A DNA stretch of 64,000 nucleotides, taken from NCBI GenBank assembly GCA_023101885.1, contig JALPQD010000302.1, positions 399,956 to 463,955 of the forward strand. The letters run 5' to 3'. The notes below the pieces were generated by a model, which did not search any database, was not told where the DNA came from, and was given only the letters and a program-made list of their open reading frames with translations. Both the position numbers and the translations under genes were made by a program. The stretch comes from Typhlomys cinereus. Taxonomy: Eukaryota > Chordata > Mammalia > Rodentia > Platacanthomyidae. Positions 21,693 to 32,574 of this stretch are shown here, in pieces. Position 1 is the first letter of the stretch, and each line of letters opens with the position of its first letter.

Positions 21693-22679
21693 TTATATTT
21701 GCCTTCTGTTCTCCTGGATATGCCTGTTTTTTTCTTCACGCTTGAGTATCATTTCTGGCAGTTTTTGAAGGCCTGGTTTGGTGGCCATGTATCCCTTAAA
21801 GTTGTCTTTGTGCTGGAAAATTTTTCTTTCTCCCTCGATCATGACTGATAGTTTTGCAGGGTAAATCAGCCTGGGTTGACATTTTTGCTCATTCAATACT
21901 TGAAGTATGTCTCTCCAAGCTCTTCTTGCTTTTACTGTTTCGACTGAGAAGTCATTTGTTATTTTAATAGGTTTGCCTTTAAAAGTGACTTGTTTTTTCT
22001 CCCTTGAAGCTCTCAGCACCAGTTCTTTATCTTGAATGTGGAGTGTTTTAACTATTATTTGCCATGGTGTGCTTCTATTTTGGTCGTATCTGTTTGGGGT
22101 GCGGAATGCCTCTTGTATATGAATGGGCCTCTCCTTTTTCAGATGAGGAAAGTTTTCCTTGATGATCGTTTGAAAAATTTCCTCACGGGTGGTATTTTGA
22201 GATTCTTGCTCCGGTATTCCATGAATACGCATGTTAGGCTTCTTCAGGGTGTCCCATATCTCTTGGATATTTCTCTCAAGTATCTTTTTGGCTTTAACAA
22301 CCTCTTCCATTGAGCTGGTTAGTACTCCCACTTTATCTTCAAGGTCTGAAATTCTGTTTTCTGCTTCATTAGTTCTGTTGATAAGACTCTCTGTGGCGTT
22401 CTGGGTTGAAGATAACTTGTCTTTTAGCTCAGTTTTCAACTCTGCTTGAGTTTGTTTTAACTGCTCTATGCCACTTTTTGTTTCTTGCACTGTTTTTCTC
22501 AACTCCTCCAGATGTCTGTTGTGTTCCTCTTCAAAGCGATTGATTCGATTATGTAATTCCTCCTGGATTTCCTCTTTCATAGTATTGAACATGGTAATGA
22601 TCATATTTTGAAAGTCGTTATCCTGGGTCAGGCTTTCTTGGCCTTTTTCCGCGGGTTTGTTCTTGTTGGAGTCTAACAT
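21693..22679 (-). CDS. L1 #2 ORF1, open frame of 328 codons
   Basis: Uninterrupted L1 ORF1 frame, starting MLDSNKNKPAEKGQESL and ending ENRRQI. It has a long heptad-rich coiled coil (about residues 30-120: EELHNRINRFEEEHNRHLEE onward), then an RRM-like segment (NMRIHGIPEQE), then the basic C-terminal domain (ARRAWRDILQVLNEQKCQPR). The protein would form trimers and coat L1 RNA in the cytoplasm. The expected upstream start (MPKSKCKSM at 22757) is followed by a stop at codon 10, so this downstream ATG is the likely start. The copy at 32548 has the same codon-10 stop. The frame is intact but the element lacks a working ORF2 and a 3' end, so it is a relic with an open frame. Confidence 0.8.
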   Translation of the reverse strand: MLDSNKNKPAEKGQESLTQDNDFQNMIITMFNTMKEEIQEELHNRINRFEEEHNRHLEELRKTVQETKSGIEQLKQTQAELKTELKDKLSSTQNATESLINRTNEAENRISDLEDKVGVLTSSMEEVVKAKKILERNIQEIWDTLKKPNMRIHGIPEQESQNTTREEIFQTIIKENFPHLKKERPIHIQEAFRTPNRYDQNRSTPWQIIVKTLHIQDKELVLRASREKKQVTFKGKPIKITNDFSVETVKARRAWRDILQVLNEQKCQPRLIYPAKLSVMIEGERKIFQHKDNFKGYMATKPGLQKLPEMILKREEKNRHIQENRRQI

Positions 22680-22729
22680 TATGGGATTAATTTCTTCAGT
22701 GGGAAATTTGTTTACTTGAGTGTTGCTTC

Positions 22730-23145
22730 ACATGGATTTGCACTTTGACTTTGGCATTGTCATTTTAACTCTTAAGATCTCTCAATTTCACTAAACTGAA
22801 TTATTTGGCCTGGGGTACTGGTGGGCGGGGCCCGAACGGGGACTTACCTAGGGCGCGGGGTGAGGTCTGGGTGGACCGCGCGTGTGTCCTGACCGGAGGA
22901 GCGGGGTGGGGTGAAAAGGGACGATGGGCACGTGGGCGTGGAGCTATTTAACCCGAGGGCAGCTGGGGCGGGGCCCGGGCGCAGGGGGAGGTCCTCCTTG
23001 TCCCTTGGCCCCCGCGCGGCTCCGGCTGGATGGCGGGAGTCGGAGCCGGGTCCCTGTGGGCTGACCTGGGGTCCTAGAGTGCGCGGTGAGGCCCGGCTGG
23101 ATCTCGCGTACGCGTCCCGACGGCGGAGCGGGGTGGGGTGAAAAA
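22730..23145 (-). promoter_or_regulatory. L1 #2 5'UTR with GC-rich tandem monomers
   Basis: GC- and CpG-rich 5'UTR. A unit beginning near 'ggcctggggtactggtggg' (22808) and running through 'gcggggtgagg...ggagcggggtggggtgaaaa' recurs about 256 bp further (23064-23145), giving about 1.4 copies. The 33-kb L1 shows the same arrangement. In mouse L1s such monomers carry the promoter; here that is inference from position and composition. Confidence 0.75.
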
Positions 23146-23540
23146 AACTCTTTCATAGTATTGATCATGGTAATGATCATGTTTTGAAAGTTGTTATCCT
23201 GGGTCAGACTTTCTTGACTATTTTCCGTGGGTTTGTTCTGGTTGGAGTCTATCATTATGGGATTAATTCCTTCAGTGGGAGATTTGTTTTCTTGGGTTTT
23301 GCTTCTCATGGATTTGCACTTTGACTTGGGCATTGTTGTTTTAACTCTTAAGACCTTCTTTCAATTTCTGTGCGTTTTTCACTGAACTGAATTATTTGGA
23401 CTGGAGCAGCTCCTGCTCCAGCTGGCTGGTGGGAGTAGCTGGGACCAGTGGGCTACCTGGGGTTTGGGTTTGGGGGTGGAGCTTACCTAGGTCGCTGTGA
23501 GTCCTGGCTGGACTGTGCGCGTCCCCGGCGGGTGGGAAAA
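23146..23540 (-). mobile_element. 5' fragment of another L1 (ORF1 N-terminus plus 5'UTR)
   Basis: On the - strand it reads 5'UTR (23540 to about 23336), then ORF1 from MPKSKCKSMRSKTQENKS at 23333 down to ITMINTMKE near 23150. There the 5' end of L1 #2 is joined directly. This ORF1 start lacks the codon-10 stop of the two - strand complete copies, so it belongs to an older or different subfamily, close to L1 #1. It looks like the remaining 5' end of an L1 into which L1 #2 inserted. Confidence 0.8.
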
Positions 23541-24389
23541 GTTTGATAAATTCTCTTATTATAATTCCATTTATTTATATGAAGTTTATTTGGCATTCCA
23601 TGAACACAATTATATAATATGTATGTGACAACAGCTTTAATTATCCCTTTGTGTTTCTTGTCTAAGCTTGCTAACTAGGATATTGAGAATAATGTTAAAT
23701 GTCATCAATCTTTCAATCTTTCAAAAATTGATTTCACCAATTGATCCTTAAATCTTTAATTATGTATGAAAATCTGAGTATAATCTTTTTGTGAGTTCAT
23801 TTTTTTCTCCTAAAAACAGGTGTTGAAGTGGTTTTATACTTTGTTTTCATTATTATTTTGACTATTATTTGGGCTATTTGGTTTGTTAGCACTTTTAGCT
23901 CTCTGAAATGTCTAAAAAAAAGTTCTGGACTTATCACTTACCTGGATATTTCTCATTTGTAGGCAGGCATGATATTCTTCTTTTAAAATTCATATCTGTG
24001 TGGCATTATTTGCATATTCTATAACTTATGTGTTTCAAATACATGTTTTAATGAATTTTAACTCATTCAATTTTCCTGGGGATTAGAAACTTTCATCATG
24101 CTTTGTGAATCTTCTTGTTAAGCCTCACCTGGAACTTGGCACTAGCCTTTGGCCTGTAACTATGCATCTGTATTTCATTTTTGTGACTTTTCAGTCTCTT
24201 TTCAGTCTCTGAAATCTGTGGCAGAGATGGGACCCACCAATTGGTTCAGGGTGTTCATTTGTATGTTCATAGATAAGCAACATTTTCATGTATACTGCTG
24301 AGTTCGTTTTACTTCTCATCCCCAGGCTTAATATGTTGCTGAAGTATTCTCGACACTTAGGATTACTTTTATCTGGGTACTTTGTTATT
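23541..24389. other. AT-rich sequence, possibly old L1
   Basis: AT-rich DNA without a clear frame. Some phrases recall very old L1 ORF2 antisense sequence, but not enough to call it. Confidence 0.3.
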
Positions 24390-24719
24390 TGCTCTTCAAG
24401 TGGTTTAAAAATTTCCCATTAATTTCAAAAGGCTGTTTTAAATTATTTCCTATCATGATTGTTGGTTTGCCAATTTCTTCTTGTATGTCTATGAATTTTC
24501 TCATTATTCTGAAGGTATGTTGTTAGAATACATACAGGTCTTGCTAAATATCCCTAATGAATTTCTTTTCATGAATTAACTTTACTTTAACTGATAGTTT
24601 TTACTTTATGTGATGTTTCATTTATATTAACATTCTATCTTCTTAATTTCAATTTTCTGTATCTTCACATTTTAGATTTTTCAGCTGTAAATAGCATATT
24701 GTTTCATACTAATATTTTT
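24390..24719 (-). mobile_element. Ancient L1 (L1M-like) fragment, part 1
   Basis: The stretch around 'ggtttgccaatttcttcttg' and 'tctatgaattttctc' follows the antisense of an old mammalian L1 ORF2 endonuclease region, from memory. It probably continues after the SINE at 25039-25100, and an L1M 3'UTR-like piece occurs at 33400-34555. Highly diverged. Confidence 0.5.
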
Positions 24720-24789
24720 TAAAATTTTTATTATTATTATTATTTATTCAACTGTGTGCAGATGCGTGTGTATGTGCGCACGCACGTGT

Positions 24790-24838
<49 letters not shown>

Positions 24839-25038
24839 GAACCATGGACGAATTCGCAAACCACCATGGACGCCTCCACCTCCTTCTGCCCAGGATTCAC
24901 AGGCTCCACCCTACCAGGACCAGAAGCGCAGGCCGCCCCTGCTTCCGCCTGGCGTCTATACGTGGGATCTGGGATCTGAACTCAGGACCTTCTGCCTGCA
25001 AGGCAGAGGCTTAACCCCTGAGCCACCTCTCCAGCCCC
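24720..25038 (-). mobile_element. B2-superfamily SINE, young copy
   Basis: On the - strand: 'ggggctggagaggtggctca', A box, B box, body and a CA-type tail (seen as TG at 24793-24832), then an ATT/AAT-rich end. Nearly perfect TSD around 24706-24719 (atactaatattttt) and 25039-25052 (atattaatattttt). It matches the 7494 and 39270 copies closely. Confidence 0.93.
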
Positions 25039-25107
25039 ATATTAATATTTTTAACAAGAGATTTAACAACAGAATTATCTTCTAATGAAGAAGCAACTTT
25101 TTTTCTT

Positions 25108-26681
25108 TTTTTTTATTAAAAATGTAATTATACATTTAAAAATTTTTTTACCAGTTCCCTCCCTCCCTCATCCTCCCCCCGCACACCCTCCTCCCCCTCC
25201 TCTCCCTCCCCATCCCCCAGTGCCTCCCCCCCAATTCCCAGAGAGTCCTTTATTGTGTACGCCTGACTCTCCACTGGTTCCTCCTCTCCGATGACATATA
25301 AGGACCCAGTGGCATTTCCATAAGCCCTTTCTCTTGTTCTCCTTAAGCATAAGATCACTACTATGGCTGTTGATGCCTTGCTTCCAGGGATCTCGGTGCC
25401 CTTAACAGATGCTAGACTTTATGAGGGCAACAGTGCGCTGGACATTGCGCAGGGCATGCAAAGTCCCATTATGATTGCTTTGGCCCCAAATATTGTTGAG
25501 AATCTTGCAAATCGTTGTTCCACCCATCCTTTTGCTCTTACAATCTTACCGCCCCCTCTTCTGCAAATGTCCCTGAGCTCCAGAATGGGGAGAGATTAGG
25601 CTGGCCTAGTTCTATGTGATTGATATAGAGTCTCTGAAGTTCTGGACTGTGGTTTGTTGATTTTCTTTTGCAGTTTTGCTGCTCCTGCAATGCCCTTCAC
25701 TCCATCCTGTTGGGCACTGTATGTCACCCCCTGGCCAGAGACAAAAAGCTGTTAAACTGGAGTCTTGTTATAATAGCACATTCAAGGGTAGATGTAATAA
25801 AAGTAGGAAACCTCAGTGAGGGAGGGGTCCATCACCCGTTTGCAAAATGATTACTTTTTATCTGCTACTACATGCCCTCCCCTTCTGGTGAGATCAGGAA
25901 AGAACGTCTGTGAACTTAACCAGGTTTCTCATTACTTACTTGCAGACCTTGATGGAGGCCTATTTTCTCTGCTGTAACATGGTCCCCTCTCTCCTTGTTT
26001 CTGGTGTGGCCCTCCTACCCCATCTCTCTTGTTCATAATCCTTGCAATTACTGTGTTACATAAGTTTACTTTTGAGTGTCTCAATGTGGGCTGGGTGAGT
26101 TTGGTACTAGGAGCCACCTATTAGGGAGTACATACGGCGCTTTATTTTCTGGGTCTGGGATACTTCACTTAATATAATTGTGTCTAATGACATCCATTTC
26201 CCAGCAAATTCCAGTAATTCATCATTTTTAATGCTGAGTAGTATTCCATTGTATAGATGTACCACAGTTTCCTTATCCACTCGTCAACTGTTGGACATTT
26301 AGGTTGATTCCATGACTTTGCTATTGTAAACAGTGCTGCTATGAACATGGTCGAGCTTGTGCTATCAAGGCGAACCTCTGCTGCATGGGGGGTTATTCCC
26401 AAAAGTGGGATAGCAGGGTCATATGGCATTTCAATCTTTAATTTCTTTAAGAATCTCCAGACGGCTCACCAGAGTGGCTGTATGAGCCTGCATTCCCACC
26501 AGCAATGTAGGAGAGTTCCCCTCTCTCCACATCCTCTCCAGCATTTGTCGTTGTTTGTATTGTGGATTTTTGCCATCCTGACCGGGGTGAGATGATATCT
26601 CAGGGAGGTTTTGATTTGCATTTCCCTTATGGCTAAGGAAGTGGAGCATTTTTAAAGATATTTGTTAGACATTTTTTTTTT
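25108..26681 (-). mobile_element. L1 3' end (L1a): 3'UTR and ORF2 C-terminus
   Basis: T tail, then pyrimidine-rich 3'UTR (25108 to about 26120), then the end of ORF2 on the - strand, up to about 26681 within the ORF2 C-terminal region. It is followed immediately by another T tail and a second copy of the same 3' end (26682 onward). The two 1.5-kb copies are nearly identical by eye. On the left it carries a 13-bp TSD (aactttttttctt, 25095-25107) that pairs with 32993-33005, on the far side of the next element. Confidence 0.9.
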
Positions 26682-27637
26682 ATTAAAAATTTAATTATAC
26701 ATTTTAAAATTTTTTACCAGTTCCCTCCCCTCCCCCCTCCCCTTCCCCCAGTGTCTCCCCCCCAATTCCCAGAGAGTCCTTTATTGTGTACGCCTAACTC
26801 TCCACTGGGTCCTCCTCTCCGATGACATATAAGGACCCAGTGGCATTTCCATAAGCCCTTTCTCTTGTTCCCCTTAAGCATAAGATCACTACTATGGCTG
26901 TCAATCCCTTGCCTCCAGGGGTCTCGGTGCCCTTAACAGATGCTAGACTTTATGAGGGCAACAGTGCGCTGGACATTGCGCAGGGCATGCAAAGTCCCAT
27001 TATGATTGCTTTGGCCCCAACTATTGTTGAGAATCTTGCAAATCGTTGCTCCTCCCATCCTTTTGCTCTTACAATCTTACCGCCCCCTCTTCCGCAAATG
27101 TCCCTGAGCTCCAGGATGGGGAGAGATTAGGCTGTCCTAGTTCTATGTGATTGATATAGAGTCTCTGAAGTTCTGGATTGTGGTTTGTTGATTTTCTTTT
27201 GCAGTTTTGCTGCTCCTGCAATTCCCTTCACTCCATTCTGCTGGGCACTGTATGTCACCCCCTGGCCAGAGACAAAAAGCTGTTAAACTGGAGTCTTGTT
27301 GTAATAGCACATTCAAGGGTAGATGTAATAAGAGTAGGAAACCTCAGAGGGCGGGGTCCATTACCCATTTGCAAAATGATTACTTTTTATCTGCTAGACT
27401 ATATGCCCTCCCCTTCTGGTGAGATCAGGAAAGAACGTCTGTGAACTTAACCAGGTTTCTCATTACTTACTTGCAGACCTTGATGGAGGCCTATTTTCTC
27501 TGCTGTAACATGGTCTCCTCTCTCCTTGTTTCTGGTGTGGCCCTCCTAACCCATCTCTCTTGTTCATAATCCTTGCAATTACTGTGTTACATAGGTTTAC
27601 TTTTGAGTGTCCCAATGTGGGCTGGGCGAGTTTGGTA

Positions 27638-30600
27638 CTAGGAGCCACCTATTAGGGAGTACATACGGCGCTTAATTTTCTGGGTTTGGGATACTTCACT
27701 TAATATAATTCTTTCTAATGACATCCATTTCCCAGCAAATTCCAGTAATTCATCATTTTTGATGGCTGAGTAGTACTCCATTGTATAGATGTACCACAGT
27801 TTCCTTATCCACTCGTCAACTGTTGGACATTTAGGTTGATTCCATGACTTTGCTATTGTAAACAGTGCTGCTATGAACATGGTCGAGCTTGTGCTATCGA
27901 GGCGAACCTCTGCTGCTTGGGGGGTTATTCCCAAAAGTGGGATAGCAGGGTCATATGGCATTTCAATCTTTAACTTCTTCAAGAATCTCCAGACGGCTCG
28001 CCAGAGTGGCTGTATGAGCCTGCATTCCCACCAACAATGTAGGAGAGTTCCCCTCTCCCCACATCCTCTCCAGCATTTGTCGTTGTTTGTACTGTGGATT
28101 TTTGCCATCCTGACCGGGGTGAGATGATATCTCAGGGAAGTTTTGATTTGCATTTCCCTGATGGCGAAGGAAGTGGAGCATTTTTTAAGATAATTGTTAG
28201 ACATTTTAATTTCATCCCTGGTAAAGTTTCTTTGAAGTTCCAGGGCCCATTTTTTAATTGGGCCAGTGTTTTCCTTGGAGTTTAGTTTTCTAAGTTCTTT
28301 GTGCACTCTGGACAGTAGAGCTCTGTCAGATATGTGGTTAGTGAAGATTTTCTCCCATTCTGTGGGTTGCCTTTGAGCTCGTGCGACAATCTCTTTATCT
28401 GAACAGAAGCTCTTTAATTTCACAAGATCCCAACTGTTGAGAGTTGGTAGTAGTGACTGTGCCATTGGATGTCTGTTTAGGAAGTGTTGGCCTAGCCCAA
28501 TCAGCTCGAGGGAGTTCCCTATCCTTTCAACTATGGCTTTTAAAGTCTCTGGCCTGATATCAAGGTCCTTGATTTATTTGGAATTAAGTCTTGTACATGG
28601 TGACAAGTACGGGTCCAGCTTTAATCTTCTGCATGTGGAGATCCAGTTTTGCCAGCACCATTTGTTGAAGATGCTGTTCTTTTTCCATTGGATTCTTTGG
28701 GCCCCTTTGTCAAAGACCAAATGACTGTAGTTTTGTGGGCTTATATCTGGGTCTTCAACTCTTATCCATTGATCTGTGTGTCTATTTTAGAGCCAGTACC
28801 AGGCAGTTTTTATAACTATGGATTTGTAGTATAGACTAAGGTTTGGTATGGTGATACCTCCAGCCATGTTTTTGTTACTCAGGATTGTCTTTGCTATCCT
28901 GGGTCTTTTGTGCCACCATATGAATTTTGAGATTATTTGGTCAACTTCTTTAAAGAATTGCTTTTAATTGGTATAGCATTGAATTTGTATATTGCCTTTG
29001 GTAGGATGGTCATTTTTACAATGTTGATTCTACCAATCCAGGTACATGGGAGGTCTTTCCACCTTCTGGTGTCTTCAGCTATTTCTTTCTTTAGGGTTTT
29101 AAAGTTTCGTGTAAAGGTCTTTTCCTCCTTGGTTAGGTTTATACCAAGGTATTTCATTTTTTTAGGGGCTATAGTAAATGGGAAATCTAGTAAATTTCTC
29201 TCAGGGCTTTTTCACTTCTTTCATTCTGGGCATATAGGAAGGCCTCTGATTTTTGCACATTTATTTTGTATCCTGCCACCCTGCTGAACTTCTCAATTAG
29301 TTCCAGGAGTTTCCTGGTGGAGTTTTAGGTATCACTCAGGTATAAGATCATTTCATCTGCAAATAGGGATAGCTTGACTTCTTCCTTGCTGATTTGAATC
29401 CCTCTTATGTCCCTTTCTTGTCTTATGGCTTCAGCTAAGACTTCAAGTACAATATTGAATAGAAGGGGTGAGAGTGGACAGCCTTGTCTGGTTCCTGATA
29501 GAAGTGGGAATGCTTCCAATTGTTCCCCATTGAGCATAATCCTTGCTGTGGGCTTGTTGTATACAGCTTTTATTATATTGATAAAGGTTCCTTTCATTCC
29601 TACAGTCTCTAGCGTTTTGATCATAAAAGGCTGTTGGATTTTGTCAAAGGCTTTTTCTGCATCTATCGAGAGTGTCATGTGGTCTTGGACTTTGGACTGG
29701 TTTACATGATGAATTACATTTATTGATTTGCCTATGTTGAACCAACCTTGTGTGCTGGGGATGAAGCCTACTTGGTCCCCGTGAATGATCTTTTTGATAT
29801 GTTTTTGATTCCGATTTGCTAAGACTTTGTTCAGAATCTTTGCATCTGTGTTCATCAGAGAGATCAGCCTATAGTTTTCTTTTTTAAGTGTTTCTTTATT
29901 AGGTTTTGGGATTAAGACGATATTAGCTTCATGAAGGAATTTGGTAGTATTCCTTCCTTTGCTATTTGGTGGAACAGTTTAAGGAGTATTGGTGTTATTA
30001 ACTCCTTAAATGTCTGGTAGAATTCTGTGCTGAATCCATCTGGCCCAGGACATTTTTTTGTGGGAAGATTCAAGATTACTTCTTCAATTTCCTTGTATGT
30101 TATAGGACTATTTAAATAATTCACAATTTCCTGATTCAATTTAGGTAGGTTGTGTTTACTTAGAAATTCATCCATCTCTTTTGTGTTGTCAAACTTCACA
30201 GAGTATAAGTTTTTGAAATATGATGTTATAATTCTCTGGATTTCTTGGCTATCCGTAGTGATAACTCCATCTTCATTTCTTATTTTGTTAATTTAGGTTT
30301 TCTCTCTCTTGCTTTTGGTTAATTTAGCTAGGGGTGTATCAATCTTATTGATTTTTTCAAAGTACCAGCTTTTTGACTGGTTGATTTTTTCTATCGTTTT
30401 CTTAATCTCGATTTCAGATATTTCTCCCCTTATTTTGTTAATCTCCTCTCTTCTACTACTTTTGGGATCAGATTGCTCTAGTTTTTCTAAAGCTTTAAGC
30501 TGCATTGTTAAGTTGTTTATTTCTGATATTTCCATTTTTTTGATGTAGATATTAAGAGCTATGAACTTACCTCTTAGAACAGCTTTCATTGTGTCCCAGA

Positions 30601-31459
30601 GATTTTGGTAAGTTGTATTTTCATTTTCGTTCACTTTCAGGAAATCTTGAATTTCCTGTTTAATTTCTTCCTGAATCCAGTTCTCATTGAGCATCATATT
30701 GTTAAGTTTCCAGGAGTTAGTGTATTTTCTCTTGTTTGATGTGTTGTGGATGTCCAGCTTTAGGCTGTGGTGGTCTGATAGGGCACAGGTTAGAATTTCA
30801 ACTTTTTTGTATTTGTGTAGATTCGTTTTGTGGCCCAATATGTGATCTATTTTGGAGAAAGTTCCGTGTGCTGCTGAGAAAAATGTGTATTCTTTGGTAC
30901 GTGGGTGAAAAGTTCGATAGAGATCTGTAAGGTCCATTTCTTTCAGGGTTTGATTAAGTTCCAAAGTGTCTCTTTTAAGCTTTTGACCTGTTGATCTATC
31001 CCATGTTGAGAGGGCGGTGTTGAAGTCCCCAAGAATTATCGTTTGGGAGTTTATTTCTTGCTTTGGACGCTGTAGGGTTTTCTTAATGAATGTGGAGGGG
31101 CCCGTATTGGGTGCATATATGTTCAGTATTGTGAAATCTTCCTGGTGAATTGTACCTGTGACTAAAATGTAGTATTCATCCGTGTCTCTTATAATTTTCT
31201 TTGGTTTGAAGTCCACTTTGTCTGATAATATAATGGCTACCCCTGCCTGTTTTCTGCTTCCATTAGCTTGTAGAATTGTTGACCAGCCTTTCATTCTTAG
31301 AATGTGCCTGTCTTTTGTGGTGAGATGGGTTTCCTGCAGGCAACAGATTGATGGATTGTGATTTTTCATCCAAGTTTGTAATCTGTGTCTCTTGATCGGT
31401 GAATTAAGTCCATTAACATTTAGTGTTATAATGGAGAAACTATTGTTAATTCCAGACCT
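27638..31459 (-). pseudogene. L1b ORF2, broken, RT active site altered
   Basis: The start codon is lost (AGG at 31459-31457 in place of ATG). The endonuclease and following region are open from 31369 to 30293 as 358 codons with [13 protein letters not shown] and [14 protein letters not shown]-to-TAA change stops the frame at 30295-30293. A one-base loss near 29930 shifts it again. The RT catalytic box reads FADE instead of FADD (29363-29352), replacing the second catalytic Asp. The C-terminal 275 codons (28465-27638) are open, include [18 protein letters not shown], and end LIGGS. Not functional. Confidence 0.93.
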
Positions 31460-31509
31460 TTATTATGTTTAGTAGTTTTTATAAGTATATTGCTTCACTT
31501 TTAATGGTG

Positions 31510-32574
31510 TTATATTTGCCTTCTGTTCTCCTGGATATGCCTGTTTTTTTCTTCACGCTTGAGTATCATTTCTAGCCTTTTTTGAAGGCCTGGTTTGGTG
31601 GACATGTATCCCTTCAAGTTGTCTTTGTGCTGGAAAGTTTTTCTTTCTCCCTCGACCATGACTGATAGTTTTGCAGGGTAAATCAGCCTGGGTTGACATT
31701 TTTGCTCATTCAATACTTGAAGTATGTCTCTCCAAGCTCTTCTTGCTTTTACTGTTTCGACTGAGAAGTCATTTGTTATTTTAATAGGTTTACCTTTAAA
31801 AGTGACTTGTTTTTTCTCCCTTGAAGCTCTCAGCACCAGTTCTTTATCTTGAATGTGGAGTGTTTTAACTATTATTTGCCGTGGGGTGCTTCTGTTTTGG
31901 TCATATCTCTTTGGGGTGCGGAATGCCTCTTGTATATGTATGGGCCTCTCTTTTTTTAGATGAGGAAAGTTTTCCTTGATGATCGTTTGAAAAATTTCCT
32001 CAGGGGTGGTATTTTGAGATTCTTACTCTGGTATTCCATGAATACGCATGTTAGACTTCTTCAGGGTGTCCCATATCTCTTGGATATTTCTCTCAAGTAT
32101 TTTTTTGGCTTTAACAACTTCTTCCATTGAGCTGGTTAGTACTCTCACTTTATCTTCAAGGTCTGAAATTCTGTTTTCTGCTTCCTTAGTTCTGTTGATA
32201 AGACTCTTTGTAGAGTTCTGGGTTGAAGACAACTTGTCTTGTAGCTCAGTTTTAAACTCTGCTTGAGTCTGTTTTAACTGCTCTATGCCAGTTTTTGTTT
32301 CTTGTACTGTTTTTCTCAACTCCTCCAAATGTCTGTTGTGTTCCTCTTCAAAGCAATTGATTCGATTATGTAATTCCTCCCTGATTTCCTCTTTCATAGT
32401 ATTGAACATGGTAATGATCATATTTTGAAAGTCGTTATCCTGGGTGAGGCTTTCTTGGCCTTTTTCCGTGGGTTTGTTCTTGTTGGAGTCTAACATTATG
32501 GGATTAATTTCTTCAGTGGGAAATTTGTTTACTTGAGTGTTGCTTCACATGGATTTGCACTTTGACTTTGGCAT
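31510..32574 (-). pseudogene. L1b ORF1, codon-10 stop plus one internal stop
   Basis: The first ATG (about 32574) leads to a stop at codon 10 (TGA near 32547), as in L1 #2. The downstream start MLDSNKNKPTEKGQ at 32496 opens a frame with coiled coil and RRM-like part. A TAA after MRIHGIPE at about 32025-32023 breaks it. The rest, to ENRRQI at 31510, is in frame. One nonsense change therefore separates it from an open ORF1. Confidence 0.85.

Larger units (their letters stand above)
18058..23145 (-). mobile_element. Nearly complete L1 (L1 #2), 3' end missing
   Basis: A - strand L1 running from the 5'UTR monomers (about 22730-23145) through ORF1 (22679-21693) and ORF2 (21642 down to about 18060). 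It stops inside the ORF2 C-terminus: there is no ORF2 end, no 3'UTR and no A tail, so a deletion removed the 3' end after insertion. Within ORF2, an L1 3'UTR fragment replaces the part of the RT domain that carries the catalytic box. No TSD can be assigned. Confidence 0.9.

Noticed and set aside
22800..23145. CpG-rich block as a host gene promoter or CpG island
   Set aside because: It is the 5'UTR of an L1, repeated at 32575-32992 and directly upstream of ORF1. The GC-rich block at 9602-9850 is explained the same way.
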